NCBI RefSeq assembly: GCF_033568475.1
Contig: NW_027331831.1
Coordinates: 4,650,001 to 4,714,000, forward strand
Source of the DNA: Henckelia pumila
Taxonomy: Eukaryota > Streptophyta > Magnoliopsida > Lamiales > Gesneriaceae
Direction: 5' to 3'
Length of the DNA stretch: 64,000 bases
A program made the translations under genes and the position numbers. The notes below the pieces were generated by a model, which saw only the letters and a list, made by a program, of their open reading frames with translations, was not told where the DNA came from and ran no database searches. Numbering within the stretch: the first letter of the stretch is position 1; every line of letters begins with the position of its first letter. Below, piece by piece: positions 37,469 through 49,774 of the stretch.

Positions 37469-39362
37469 TGTTGGAACACGTTTTCAGATCAGTCAGATCT
37501 GATACCCGGAGCAGCGGAAGTTTAAAAATTTTTCTTTTTTGATATGGAACGATTCCATATCATGGGTATCAAATCCATACGATTAAAATAAACAGGTAAA
37601 ATAATAATAACAATTATAATTTTACCTCTTCAAGCTATTACTTGATCTATGGACTCCAACATATTAAATCTGCTCTTGTTGTAAATCCCAGGAACTGATG
37701 ACTCGCTCGATCAACTCCTGAATTAGGTCCACGAATAGAAAACTAAAACCCTCTGATTGATTGCACTAAAATCAATCAGATGTTTATCGAAGAGATTTAA
37801 AGATTTGATCTGTCAATTCAGAATGTAAATTTTTTCAGAAAAATCACAGACTGAATTCTCTCAAAAAGGGAGACTGATTTTCGAAAATCCTCTTGAGACA
37901 CTCTCTCAAGATTTTCGAAAATTCCTCTTTTAATTATGAGGTTGTGTGTAGTTCAAAAATCTCATCAACCCCTATATATAATTTATGTACTGGACTAATT
38001 ATATGTCTAATAGGACACTAACACCTTAGGGCCCATTAGTCATAACTTAAGCCCAACAAGTCAAGCCTGTTATTATAGAAATTAATATAAAATTCATCAT
38101 GACTCCGATTGATAAACTGATTTCACCAATGTGCACAGAAACTATTTCTACACCTTTTAAAGTCAAGATAATTTTTCTGAATCCGAATTCAGTGATTTCC
38201 AAAAATGTTCATCCCTATGTCATTTTAGGAAATTTCACTCCCTTTAGTTAAGAAGTCCAACTTCTCTTTCGCCAAATTTAACTCTTTAAATTCAACTATC
38301 TCAACGGGGATTAGAAATTCATTACTTGTGTAACCCTCAATGGTTCAGGGATACAGCTAGCCGTGGGCTCACAACTCCTTGTGACTCGGAACAATAATTT
38401 TCGACTTACCCATCGAATCATGGTAAAAGCACCTAGCAGCATCGCCCCATGATTCCCTAGGTATCACTGATAGTGCCTGCAAGAACCAATAGGTTTTGGT
38501 TAGCGTACAGTACGGTCTCTTCAACCATATATCCCGATCAAATCAACAACCATTGGTACATCGAGAGTCGTTCGAGATTCGATAACTATGCAATACATCT
38601 TGAAGATCAAATAGTGACATCGCATGTGCTACTAGGAAACCAAGTAACCTAAAGCACATCATGTACTCTGGCCAGAGATTTGTCACACTAATATCTCCTC
38701 AGATCGCATAGGATATCCACACTCGCAAGCGTGTGGTGAATCCTTGACAACAAAGCATTGACTCCTATATGTGTCGTAACTGTACCCAATCTCGACACCT
38801 GATGACCCTCATAGAGTCGGTAAACTAGTCAAAGTACAGTACTAACATATAGAGTCTCCATGATATTTCAAGTAGTAAGGACTAATGGTGTACAACCAAA
38901 ACCGCGGACTTATCCACTCAATTAATGATAACCACTTGGAAAGTCCGAATAGGGTAGTTCGATCATCCATCATATGAATATCCATTTGCATGCTTCGAAC
39001 ATTTCTATGTTCTATACCAATGAAACGTGGTACTAGGCATCGCAAATGCTATTCTTAATCTTGAGCGATCCTTATCCTTATTAGCGGACGGCTCAATTGA
39101 CTAGGAACTGTTTAGAATATACAGTGATTATAAGATGTGTTTCATGATTGTTATTGAATTCTACTATCACACCTTACATGCACTCTAGGATATTCAAGGT
39201 CTTTATCTAAACATCGTATAGTACGTCACAACATAATAATATGATAAAAGATAAAGTAAATTCCAATATAAAAGTGTAAATTATATTAAACAAAGATTGT
39301 TTACACATAGAGTCACAAAAGCCCTTAGCCACAAGTTGGCTAACCGGGCACCCACTCTTTCA
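37469..39362 (-). repeat. Copia 3' LTR (1894 bp)
   Basis: Nearly identical over its full length to 44967-46859. A TATATATA-type box for minus-strand transcription lies at about 37969-37978. The adjacent internal bases (39363-39374) are purine-rich on the minus strand and fit a polypurine tract. Confidence 0.95.
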
Positions 39363-39382
39363 ATCTTCCACTTACCCTAAAG

Positions 39383-42300
39383 TCAACTAGTCATACTACG
39401 TAGTCTCATTGCTTTGCGATGTTTGTCAAATAATGGTCCTGGCAAGGGCTTAGTAAGTGGATCAGCGATATTGTCTGCAGAAACCACTCTCTCGACAGTG
39501 ATGTCTCCTCTTTCCACGATCTCCCGGATGATGTGGTATTTCTTCAGTATGTGTTTGGATCTTTGATGAGACCTTGGTTCCTTTGCCTGAGCAACGACAC
39601 CATTGTCGTCACAGTACACCGAGACTGGACCAACAGCTTCAGGAATTACGCCCAACTCTTGGACGAAATTCCTCATCCAAACGGCCTCTTTAGCAGCAGC
39701 TGATGCTGCAATGTATTCTGCCTCAGTGGTGGAATCCATTGTGGTGTCCTGCTTGGAACTCTTCCAAGAGACAGCATCGCCATTGAGCATGAATACAAAT
39801 CCAAAGGTTGATTTCGAGTCATCCACGTCACTTTGGAATCTAGAGTCGGTATAGCCTTCCAATTTCAATTCTCTTCCACCATAAACCATGAATACATTCT
39901 TAGTCCTTCTTGAGTACTTAAGAATATCCTTCACAGCTTTCCAATGCATTTGACCGGGGTTGGCTTGATATCTGCTCGTGACACTCAGAGCATAGGCCAC
40001 ATCCGGTCTGGTAGATATCATCTCATACATGATACTCCCTATGGCTAACGCATATGGTATGTGTGTCATTTTCTCTATCTCTTCGTCAGTCTTGGGAGAC
40101 ATAGACTTTGATAGAGAAACTCCATGGCACATAGGTAGATGTCCTCTCTTGGACTCATCCATAGAAAACCTTTTCAATATGGTGTCGATGTAGGTTGCTT
40201 GAGTGAGTCCTATCATTCTCTTAGATCTATCTCTATAGATCTGTATTCCTACAATATAGGATGCCTCACCTAAGTCCTTCATCGAGAATCTACCTGACAA
40301 CCATATCTTTGTTGACTGCAACATCCCTACATCATTTCCAATGAGTAGGATGTCATCAACATAAAGTACTAAGAATGTCACAGCATTCTTAACTACTTTC
40401 TTGTATACGCACGGTTCCTCCGGGTTCTTGATGAAACCAAAGTCCTTTATTGTTTCATCAAATTTTTGGTTCCAACTTCTTTATGCCTGTTTGAGACCAT
40501 AAATTGATCTCTGAAGCTTGCATACCTTATGCTCGCTTCCCATGGATGTGAATCCCTCGGGCTGCATCATATAGATCTCTTCCTTAATGTTTCCATTAAG
40601 AAATGTAGTATTCACATCCATTTGTCATATCTCATAGTCATACCAAGCTGCTATGGCAATAAGGATTCTTATGGACTTGAACATTGTGACTGGTGAAAAA
40701 GTTTCATCATAGTCAACACATTGTCTTTGAGTATAACCTTTTGCAACCAATCGTGCCTTGTAGGTCAGTACCTTACCATCAGGTCCAAGTTTTCTCTTGT
40801 AGATCCATTTACACCCTATTGGAACAATTCCATCGGGAGGATCTACTAAAGACCAAACTTGGTTTGTATGCATCGAGTCTATTTCCAACTGCATAGCTTC
40901 AATCCATAAGTTCGAATCAGCATCAGAAATTGCTTCCTTGAAGTTTCTTGGATCACATCCAATGTCGGGTTCACTTTGATCCCCTTCAAGAAGCAGACCA
41001 TATCGAATAGGAGGTCTAGAAGTCCTCTCGGATTTTCTAGGAAGAGGCGTGTCAATTATTGGTTCCAGAGGTGCGGGATCGTTATTTTGTATCTCGGATT
41101 CTTCTCGTATTTCTTCAAGTTCCATCATCTTGCCTGTCTTATCAAGTAAGAACTCCTTCTCCATGAAGGTGGCATTCCTCAAAACAAACACTTTTGTTTC
41201 AGTAGGATGATAAAAATAATATCCGATTGAATTTTTCGGATACCCGACAAAATAACATAAGGTGGATCGACTATCCAGCTTATCTTCCACTGTCTGCTTC
41301 ACGTAAGCAGGATATCCCCAAATTCTTAAGTACGAATACTTAGGAGCTTTGTCATTCCATACTTCATATGGAGTTTTGTTTACTGCTTTAGTATGGACAT
41401 TGTTTAACAACAATACCATTGTTTCAAGTTCATAGCCCCAAAACGAAGGTGGGAGCTCAGTGAAGCTCATCATAGATCGAACCATGTCCAACAAAGTTCG
41501 ATTGTGACGCTCCGAAACGCCATTTAGATGAGGTTTCATAAGAGGAGTCCACTGAGAGAGATCTCATTCTCTTTTAGATATCCCAAAAACTTGGTACTTA
41601 AGTATTCTCCACCTCGATCTGATCGAAGTGCTTTAATACTCCTACCTAGTTTGTTTTCTACTTCAGCCTTGAATTCTTTGAACTTTTCAAATGATTCAGA
41701 CTTATATTTCATCAAATACAAATACTTGTACCTAGAATAATCATCAGTAAAGGTAATGAAGTAGGTGCAACCATATTTAGTACCAATAATAAATGGGCCG
41801 AAAACATCTGTATGGATCAAATCCAACAGATTTTGACTACGCTCAGGTTTTTCTTTGAAAGGAGTTTTAGTCATTTTTCCTTTTAGGCAGGACTCACAAG
41901 TTGGTAGAGAGTTAATATCAGACATATTAAACATGCCCTCTCCCACTAGCTTGTTCATCCTCCTTGAGGAAATATGACCTAGCCTAGCATGCCAAAGGTT
42001 TGCCGAGTTTTGACTATCATTTTTTCTTTTATTTGTTGTTTCCGGTTTATCAACATAATTAATTGGTACGTCTTTTAATTTTAAGTTATATAGATCGTTT
42101 TCAAGTTGTACACATCCAGTCAAACATTCATTCTTGTAAATATTGCAAATCTCATTCACAAAATTGCAAGAAAAACCATCTCTATCAAGCATAGAAACAG
42201 AAATAATGTTTTTAACCAAATCTGGCACAAATAAAACATCTCTAAAAAATAACTTAAAATCGCTCTGCAAAACTAAATAAACGTCTCCCACAGCTTTGGC

Positions 42301-43319
42301 TTCAACTCTAGAACCATTTTCGAGCCTCAACTGGGTCTCACCCATCCTAAGCTTACGACTTCTTGTCATCACCTGCAAATCATTGCAAATGTGAGATCCA
42401 CATCCGGTATCTAATACCCAAGAAATAGTATTAAGTGAAACATTTATTTCAATATAAAACATACCCTTTGCAGTTCGCAACTGCTCGAGATATTCTTTGC
42501 AGTTACGTTTCCAATGACCGGGTTTCTTACAGTGATAGCAAACATCTTCATATTTGATCACGTTTGAAGCCTTTGTCTTGTTCTTCTTCTTGGGTCCAGT
42601 TTTCTTGGGTAGGGCAGAACGTTTCTTACCCTTTGCACTTGGTCCCTTCTTAGAGTTAGAAGAGGAGCCTACCAAGAGTACCAATTTATTCTTTTTTAAT
42701 GTGGCCTCATATGTGACAAGCATATTGACCATCTCTTCAGGGTGGCCTCTATCTTGTTCATATTGAAGTTCATCACAAAACCGTCAAACGACGAAGGAAG
42801 AGATAGAAGTAATAAGTCCGCATTCAGTTCGTGCTCCAATGTTAGATCGAGTGTTACCAACTATTCAATGAGCCCAATCATGTGTACGCCATGCTCACGG
42901 ACTGAAGTCCCATCTTGCATGCGGCATGTCATGAGCTCTTTGACAGTCGCATACCTCTCGGATCTCGACTGAGCTCCAAAAAGTTCCTTGAGGTCCTTGT
43001 GAATGTCAGCAGCATTCACTGCATCCTCAAATCGCCTCTGAAGTTCATCAGACATCGAAGCCTGCATGTAGCTTTTTGCCTTGATATCATGGTCCCACCA
43101 TTTATCAAGTTTAGCCAACTCTTCCGGACTCACATCAGCCGGGGCTTCCTTTGGAGGAGACTTTTCTAACACGTAGAAAGCCTTTTCCGAACTTAGAACA
43201 ATCTTTAACTTACGGAACCATTCAGTATAGTTTGCGTCAGTCAATTTGTTTTGTTCGAGAATAGAGTATAGTGGATTGCGCGAATTCATCATAATGAAAT
43301 ACTGAAAAGAAACAGACAA
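39383..43319 (-). pseudogene. Copia gag-pol, interrupted by stops and frameshifts
   Basis: Reading on the minus strand: gag (43319-42861; LDKWWDHDIKAKSYM), zinc knuckle CYHCKKPGHWKRNC (about 42530), protease DTGCGSH (about 42400), integrase with the HARLGH...CESC zinc region (about 41990-41900) and catalytic D/D/E set (HTDVFGP, FTDDYSRY, SDRGGEY), RT (WIYKRKLGPDGKV about 40800; YVDD about 40360), and RNase H (YCDDN about 39620) ending with MRLRSMTS. Breaks seen: an in-frame stop in gag at about 42858, a frame change near 42737, another near 41550 inside integrase, a stop at 40625 in the RT and another at about 40482. All key catalytic motifs remain recognisable. Confidence 0.93.
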
Positions 43320-44966
43320 TAATCAGTGATTACTTAATTAATTTACTAAGACATAAAATAAGGCGATATTAATTTTATGAATCACTCTCCCACTATTTTA
43401 ACGATTTCATTACCCTCTAGTGAAAACGAGAAACTGGTTTTATTTGTGGGAACATGGAGTCCAATTAACAAACCATAGTCCCGAATAATATCAGTCAACC
43501 ATAATTTTCAAAAGGTAGAGCCCAATTGCTTTCAAAGCAACCCCCATGTTTTTTTTACCTCATGTCCAATAAGAGCCCAATAATATGACGTAGTTTATTG
43601 TGACATGTCAAGATGACCCATCAATATTAAGTTGTGATGGACGGTCGCCATGTGGATCCCCAATAATATGAGCCAATCCCATGGGAGTTCCACCCAACTT
43701 ACAACATGTGTCGATCCAATGTACAGCTTTTCGACGAACGACCCCCTCCCCCCCCCCCCCCAATAATATGTGCCGGACCATGCCCGCGGATAGCATCTCA
43801 TACATTGATCGTTGATGGAACGTAGAAATATTTAAACAATATTTAAATTCCCTTTTGTTAATCTTGATATCAATTTTAAATCATATTTAAAATGAGGGAT
43901 TTTAATTTTGAAAATTGTCTCATCATTTAAAAAATTTGTATGCTTGCGGGATTCATGCAATTTAGTCTAAACATGCATACAACAATAATATCAAATATTA
44001 TATAAAAGATGATCGATGCCTAGATCTTATCGACCCGTGGTTGCCAATCATGAGTCTAAGTCCAATCCTAGGTGATATGCAAGTATGCAATGCAATCCTA
44101 TTACATTGAGCTTCCAATTTACATATCTTCGGTCTTTATTGTCTGCTGGGCCCACCATTGTCTTCAAATCTTTATCTCCCACTAAGTCTAATAAATTTAC
44201 AATAAATTTCGATGACAAGTAGGGGATACATATTTAAGGGTGGGAACGGGCCATAAACCAGACCCACTTTTATTACAAATGATAAATCAAATTTGGGCCA
44301 TAAACCAAGCCCATTAATAAAATCCAACAACAATAATAAAAACCAAATGTAAACAACCTATCATACACCTACAAAATTGGTCATGGCAATCGATCATCCT
44401 CTTATCCAATAATTAATTCAATAATTAAATCATTGGATAACATGCAATGACAATATAATTAAAAAGATAAAATCAAATTTTATTTTATATCTCCATAAGA
44501 TCATATTTTATTATCAATTGTACCAAAATAATTAATTTTATAAAATCTAATTTAACGGATAAAACTTATAAATTTTTCCAAAAATTCAAATTAATCCAAA
44601 AATCAATTTTAAAAATTTCGGACTCAAACAATTTGACCCGATGCCTCGTGGTCTAATCAAAACAATTTTCGATCGGACCAAAACTAAAATTTCAAAAATT
44701 TAAAATTCTATTTAAAAATCAATTTTTAATTTTCCGGGATGCCCGGGACGTTTCCGGGCTGCCTGGGACGTTACCGGGCAGCCCCGCCCCCACGTGGGGC
44801 AGGGCAGCCCCACGTTGGACTTGGGCAGCCCGTCGCTGCCCGTGTTGACCATAAAATTTAAATTTTAAAAAAATTTTGTTTTGTTTTTCAAAAACCGAGG
44901 TCAAAATTTTGTACAATCGATAAATTTTAATCGTTTGATCTGAGAACAACCTGTCTCTGACGCCAC
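43320..44966 (-). other. Copia untranslated leader
   Basis: A 1.6-kb non-coding region between the 5' LTR and gag. Near 43570-43770 the motif CCAATAATATG recurs several times, along with a run of 14 C (43748-43761). At about 44733-44842, close to the primer binding site, lies a strongly GC-rich block of palindromes such as GGGCAGCCC and CCGGGCAGCC, in sharp contrast with AT-rich surroundings. Confidence 0.7.
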
Positions 44967-46859
44967 TGTTGGAACACGTTTTCAGATCAATCAGATCTGA
45001 TACCCGGAGCAGCGGAAGTTTAAAATTTTTTCTTTTCTGATATGGAACGATTCCATATCATGGGTATCAAATTCTTGCGATTAAAATAAATAAGTAAAAT
45101 AATAATAACAATTATAATTTTACCTCTTCAAGCTATGGCTTGATCTATGGACTCCAACAGATTAAATCTGCTCTTGTTGTAAATATCAGGAACTGATGAC
45201 TCGCTCGATCAACTCCTGAATTAGGTCCACGAATAGAAAATTAAAACCCTCTGACTGATTGCACTAGAAATCAATCAGATGTTTATCTAAGAGATTTACA
45301 GATTTGATCTGTCAATTCAGAATGTAATTTTTTTCAGAAAAATCACAGACTAAATTCTCTCAAAAAGGGAGACTGATTTTCGAAAATCCTCTTGAGACAC
45401 TCTCTCAAGATTTTTGAAAATTCCTCTTTTAATTATGAGGTTGTGTGTAGTTCGAAAATCCCATCAACCCCTATATATAATTTCTGTACTGGACTAATTA
45501 TATGTCTAATAGGACACTAACACCTTAGGGCCCATTAGTCATAACATAAGCCCAACAAGCCAAGCCTGTTATTATAGAAATTAATATAAAATTCATCATG
45601 ACTCCGATTGATAAACTGATTTCACCAATGTGCACAGAAACTATTTCTGCACATTTTAAAGTCAAGATAATTTTTCTGAATCCGAATTCAGTGATTTCCA
45701 AAAATGTCCATCCCTATATCATTTTAGGAAATTCACTCCCTTTAGTTAAGAAGTCCAACTTCTCTTTCGCCAAATTTAACTCTTTAAATTCAACTATCTC
45801 AACGGGGATTAGAAATCCATTACTTGTGTAACCCTCAATGGTTCAGGGATACAGCTAGCCGTGGGCTCACAACTCCTTGTGACTCTGAACAATAATTTTC
45901 GACTTACCCATCGAATCATGGTAAAAGCGCCTAGCAACATCGCCCCATAATTCCCTAGGTATCACTGATAGTGCCTGCAAGAACCAGTAGGTTTTGGTTA
46001 GCGTACAGTACGGTCCTTCAACCATATATCCCGATCGAATCAACAACCATTGGTACATCGAGAGTCGTTCGAGATTCGATAACTATGCAATACATCTTGA
46101 AGATCAAATAGTGACATCGCATGTGCTACTAGGAAACCAAGTAACCTAAAGCACATCATGTACTCTGGCCAGAGATTTGTCACACTAATATCTCCTCAGA
46201 TCGCATAGGATATCCACACTCGCAAGCGTGTGGTGAATCTTTGACAACAAAGCATTGACTCCTATATGTGTCATAACTGTACCCAATCTCGACACCTGAT
46301 GACCCTCATAGAGTCGATAAACGAGTCAAAGTACAGTACTAACATATAGAGTCTCCATGATGTTTCAAGTAGTAAGGACTAATGGTGTACAACCAAAACC
46401 GCGGACTTATCCACTCAATTAATGATAACCACTTGGAAAGTTCGAATAGGGTAGTTCGATCATCCATCATATGAATATCCATTTGCATGCTTCGAACATC
46501 TCTATGTTCTATACCAATGAAACGTGGTACTAAGCATCGCAAATGCTAGTCTCAATCTCGAGCGATCCTTATCCTTATTAGCGGACGGCTCAATTGACTA
46601 GGAACTATTTAGAATATACAGTGATTATAAGATGTGTTTCATGATAGTCATTCAATTCTACTATCACACTTTACATGCACTCTAGTATATTCAAGATCTT
46701 TATCTAAACATCGTATAGTACGTCACAACATAATAATATGATAAAATATAAAGTAAATGCCAATATAAAAGTGTAAATTATATTAAACAAAGATTTTTTA
46801 CACATAGAGTCACAAAAGCCCTTAGCCACAAGTTGGCTAACCGGGCATCCACTCTTTCA
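44967..46859 (-). repeat. Copia 5' LTR (1893 bp)
   Basis: Partner of 37469-39362; only scattered substitutions and one- to three-base indels are seen by eye. Confidence 0.95.
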
Positions 46860-47629
46860 ATTCTAACATTGCACTAACACCATGGAGTTTGAGGATACCT
46901 TACATCAACCTTTGATTCCATCTTCCCAAAATATTCCAAGTGAGATGTACCACAAGAAAAGAATAGATGAGACGAAAGAGACGAGATACAATACATTCAC
47001 ATATATCAGTCATTTAAGAGTATTTTATACTTTTTGTATAAAAAAAACTTCAATATTCACATCTCATAGCGCGTGAGCTACAAACCATAGCAGGAATGGT
47101 GCGCATGCTACCGATCCGAAAACACATGGGGTTTTTAGCTCCAAAAAATTTCACAAGGGGTTATCGGCAAACCCGAGATTTCACAATGGTGATATATGCA
47201 AATTTTCCATATTATTTCAATGTTTATTAATGTACATATTTTTTTAATGAACGTGTATTTGATCAATATTTTTTTTAAAAAAATTGATTAATATTTTAAA
47301 ATTTATATTTTTTTAAAAAAAAAAAGTCTAACGGTATCATTTTTTCAATGAACAGTCGAGAATATGAATGATCACTCACAGCCTAAAAGATTGTAGACGA
47401 AATCTTTCAAAACACTGCTCGTTATTCCTAGTAGCTCAAGGAATTATCACAGCATTCCCTTTGAAATTTGAATTCGATAGTTGGTGTGATTTTGAAGATA
47501 AAAATTTATTTAAAATTGTCTTCAATCAACTTTTTAAAGCGATTTACCAATAACAAGCAGATGCAATATATATTTAGATACGATAATTAAAATCAGTCTT
47601 TACATTTTCAAAAACTGAAAGTACATGAT

Positions 47630-49774
47630 TGTAACGTCCCAATTTCACAATCGAAACGTTACTCAAACATACATACTTAAATTTGGTAAAAAATAAAAAA
47701 TTTTGCGGAAGCATCATCTTCTTTATTAAAAGGAGCATATAAAAATTTCACATAATAAAATAGTATCTAAAAATCTTTGCCAAACATGACCAACAACTAA
47801 AGAAAAATTAAACTTGTTTGCCTCTCATCAAATAAAAATAAAATAAAACAAATGCTTTTAAAACATCTCTCAAGCTAAAGCGTTCACACTTATGCATTGC
47901 CCGTTGGATCGACCCCGGCCTCTTCTTCATGCCCGGTCACATAATCATCAATGTAAGCATCCACATCATCGTTACTTGCACCATTCAAGTATAGTGAGTC
48001 GAAAGACTCAGCAAGAACAGGCAGAAAAAGGATTTTCTACTTTAAAATAAAAATATTAACTTAAACTTTCATGCAATAAACATAACTTTGATGTAGCCAT
48101 AACATAAAAATATTTGAGGTGTTGAAGTATGAGTAGTGTGGTAACCGTCATAACGAGCCATTCATGGTTTTCTGTTGATCAACAAGCATATGACATTACG
48201 CCCGTAAACTTTCATTCTTTGGATAGCCGCTTCGGCGCTCATCCCGAAGTCCATACCCCATATAACCATCCCGTGAGCCATGTTTGGATAGCCGCTTCGA
48301 AGCTCATCCCGAAGTGCATACCCCATATAATCACCACAAGACGCATAATTCATCAAAATATTTTTCATGTATCATATCATTCATCTTATCAAATCATATC
48401 ATATCATTTTCATAAACCTCGTAACATGCTCATAAAATTTCTCGTGATGCTACATGTTTAAATTCCTTCAAATCATTTCATGAGAAATTAGCTTTCATGA
48501 GAAAATCACATAATCATGCAATACATAACTTGACCGATCCACGTGAGGCATTCTGTCCATTTTGAACCCTGAAAACTTTAACATTCTTCATGAACATTCT
48601 TAAAAATAATTAAAATAACTTAAAATATCAAAATCATGATTTTTAGGACTCAAAAACTCGTAAAATGGGGTGGGAAGTTCGAGCCTGCGGCGCGGCCGCG
48701 ATACCCCTGTAGCGCGAGTGCGCTGTCTCGGCGCTGCCATTGGCGCGGGCGCGCGCACAACCAGCGCGGGCGCGCCGCCCGCTCGCAAAAGTGCGAGCGC
48801 TCGGCGCGGGTACGCTGCTTGGCAGCGCGGGCGCGCCTCCTGTGCGCAGACCTGCGCGACTCAGGCGCGGGCGCGCTGCTTGGCAGCGCGTGCGCGCCGT
48901 CGCGACTCTTTTTTCCGAAAACTGATCTTTTTTGCACTTTTTCAAAACCACATTGCTTAGGAACGATTTTTCCATCAAAAATACCATCCAACAACATCAA
49001 AATTTCAAAATAACTTGTACCAATACATCAAACATTCAAAGATTTTGAGTCAAAAACCTTCATAACTACTTTTACCCAAAAATCTGATATAATGCATTCA
49101 AATCTTTCAAAACTCAATAAACATGAACCGAACACATCAGGAATGCTTCACGTATCACAATCAAGCTACATACTCATAAAATTTTCAAGAAACATGCATA
49201 GATCATCAATCAAACACCTAGGGTTTTACCTAAAAAAAAAATACATATATTCTTGAATGGGTTTAAAAACAGTAAAAACTTGCCTGAATCGTCTGATTGG
49301 GATTAACCTGGACGGCGGAACGATCTAGCCTTGAGAAGTCGAAGAACCCTAGCTTTGATGCAGCGTTCGAGTGAGAGAGATTTGAAAGAAAAGAGAGCGT
49401 TCAAAAAAAATGAGAGTTCAGAAAAAAAAATCTGAACGCTTATTCCTTTTGTGACTAATGGGCTCCAACACGGCCCATTAGTTACATTTAAAATCCTTTA
49501 AAATTTGTACTCTCCCAATAAAAATATACTGCATACCTTTAAACTTAATTAAAAAAAATATTTTCTTACTCGCTTCAAGGCTAAACTCGTTCCTGCGACC
49601 CAAGATTAATTCCAACATGAAAACTTTAAAATCATACATATTGCATAAAATTTCAGGCATTTAATTTAATCACATAATTAAACATAGCAATTAAACATTC
49701 TAAATAACATGCATTAAATCATATAATTTAACCAATTAACCGTGATTAAGCTAGTCGACTTTTTGGACCTTACA
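47630..49774 (-). repeat. Gypsy 3' LTR (2145 bp)
   Basis: On the plus strand it starts TGTAACGTCCC and ends GGACCTTACA. It matches 62487-64000 in order. It holds a GC-rich block (about 48685-48905) built of variants of GCGCGGGCGCGC inside otherwise AT-rich sequence. The purine-rich minus-strand tract AAGGAGGGTAGAG next to it (about 49776-49788) is the polypurine tract. Confidence 0.95.

Larger units (their letters stand above)
37469..46859 (-). mobile_element. Ty1/copia LTR retrotransposon, full length but coding-defective
   Basis: A 9.39-kb element on the minus strand, flanked by a perfect 5-bp TSD ATTCT (37464-37468, 46860-46864). LTRs are 1894 and 1893 bp, long for copia. On the minus strand they run TGAAAG...CCAACA. 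A primer-binding-like TGGCGTCAGAGAC follows the 5' LTR at about 44953-44965. The order gag, zinc knuckle, protease, integrase, RT, RNase H defines copia. It lies inside the Mutator-like element. Confidence 0.95.
36908..47208. mobile_element. Mutator-like TIR element, about 900 bp, split by a copia element
   Basis: Long terminal inverted repeats (over 100 bp) start GGAAAAATTGTATATATCAC at the left. The right end, read inwards, starts GGAAAATTTGCATATATCAC. A perfect 9-bp TSD ATATTATTT flanks it (36899-36907, 47209-47217), the Mutator hallmark. Its own sequence is 36908-37468 plus 46865-47208; the rest is the nested copia element and one TSD copy. The interior includes gene-like sequence (pyrimidine tract, AAACCCTAACC, an open frame at 37102-37458). 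It could be a captured fragment, though I do not recognise its source. No transposase. Confidence 0.85.
36255..47520 (+). repeat. Old dispersed repeat, copy split by later insertions
   Basis: The pieces 36255-36297, about 36830-36907 and 47209-47520 line up in order with the uninterrupted copy at 17583-17995. Intervening DNA is an inverted-repeat element (about 36298-36829) and a Mutator-like element carrying a copia element (36908-47208). The 3' landmark AGTAGCTCAAGGAATTATCA lies at about 47430. Family not recognised. Confidence 0.55.

Noticed and set aside
38842-39045. 67-codon open frame present in both copia LTRs (also 46339-46542)
   Set aside because: It is conserved only because the LTRs are near-identical. 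It has no domain and lies in U3; nothing supports translation.
48636-49013. Overlapping Arg/Ala-rich open frames in the gypsy LTR (and 63437-63850)
   Set aside because: All frames on both strands are open because the block is GC-rich and repetitive. This is a composition artefact, not genes.
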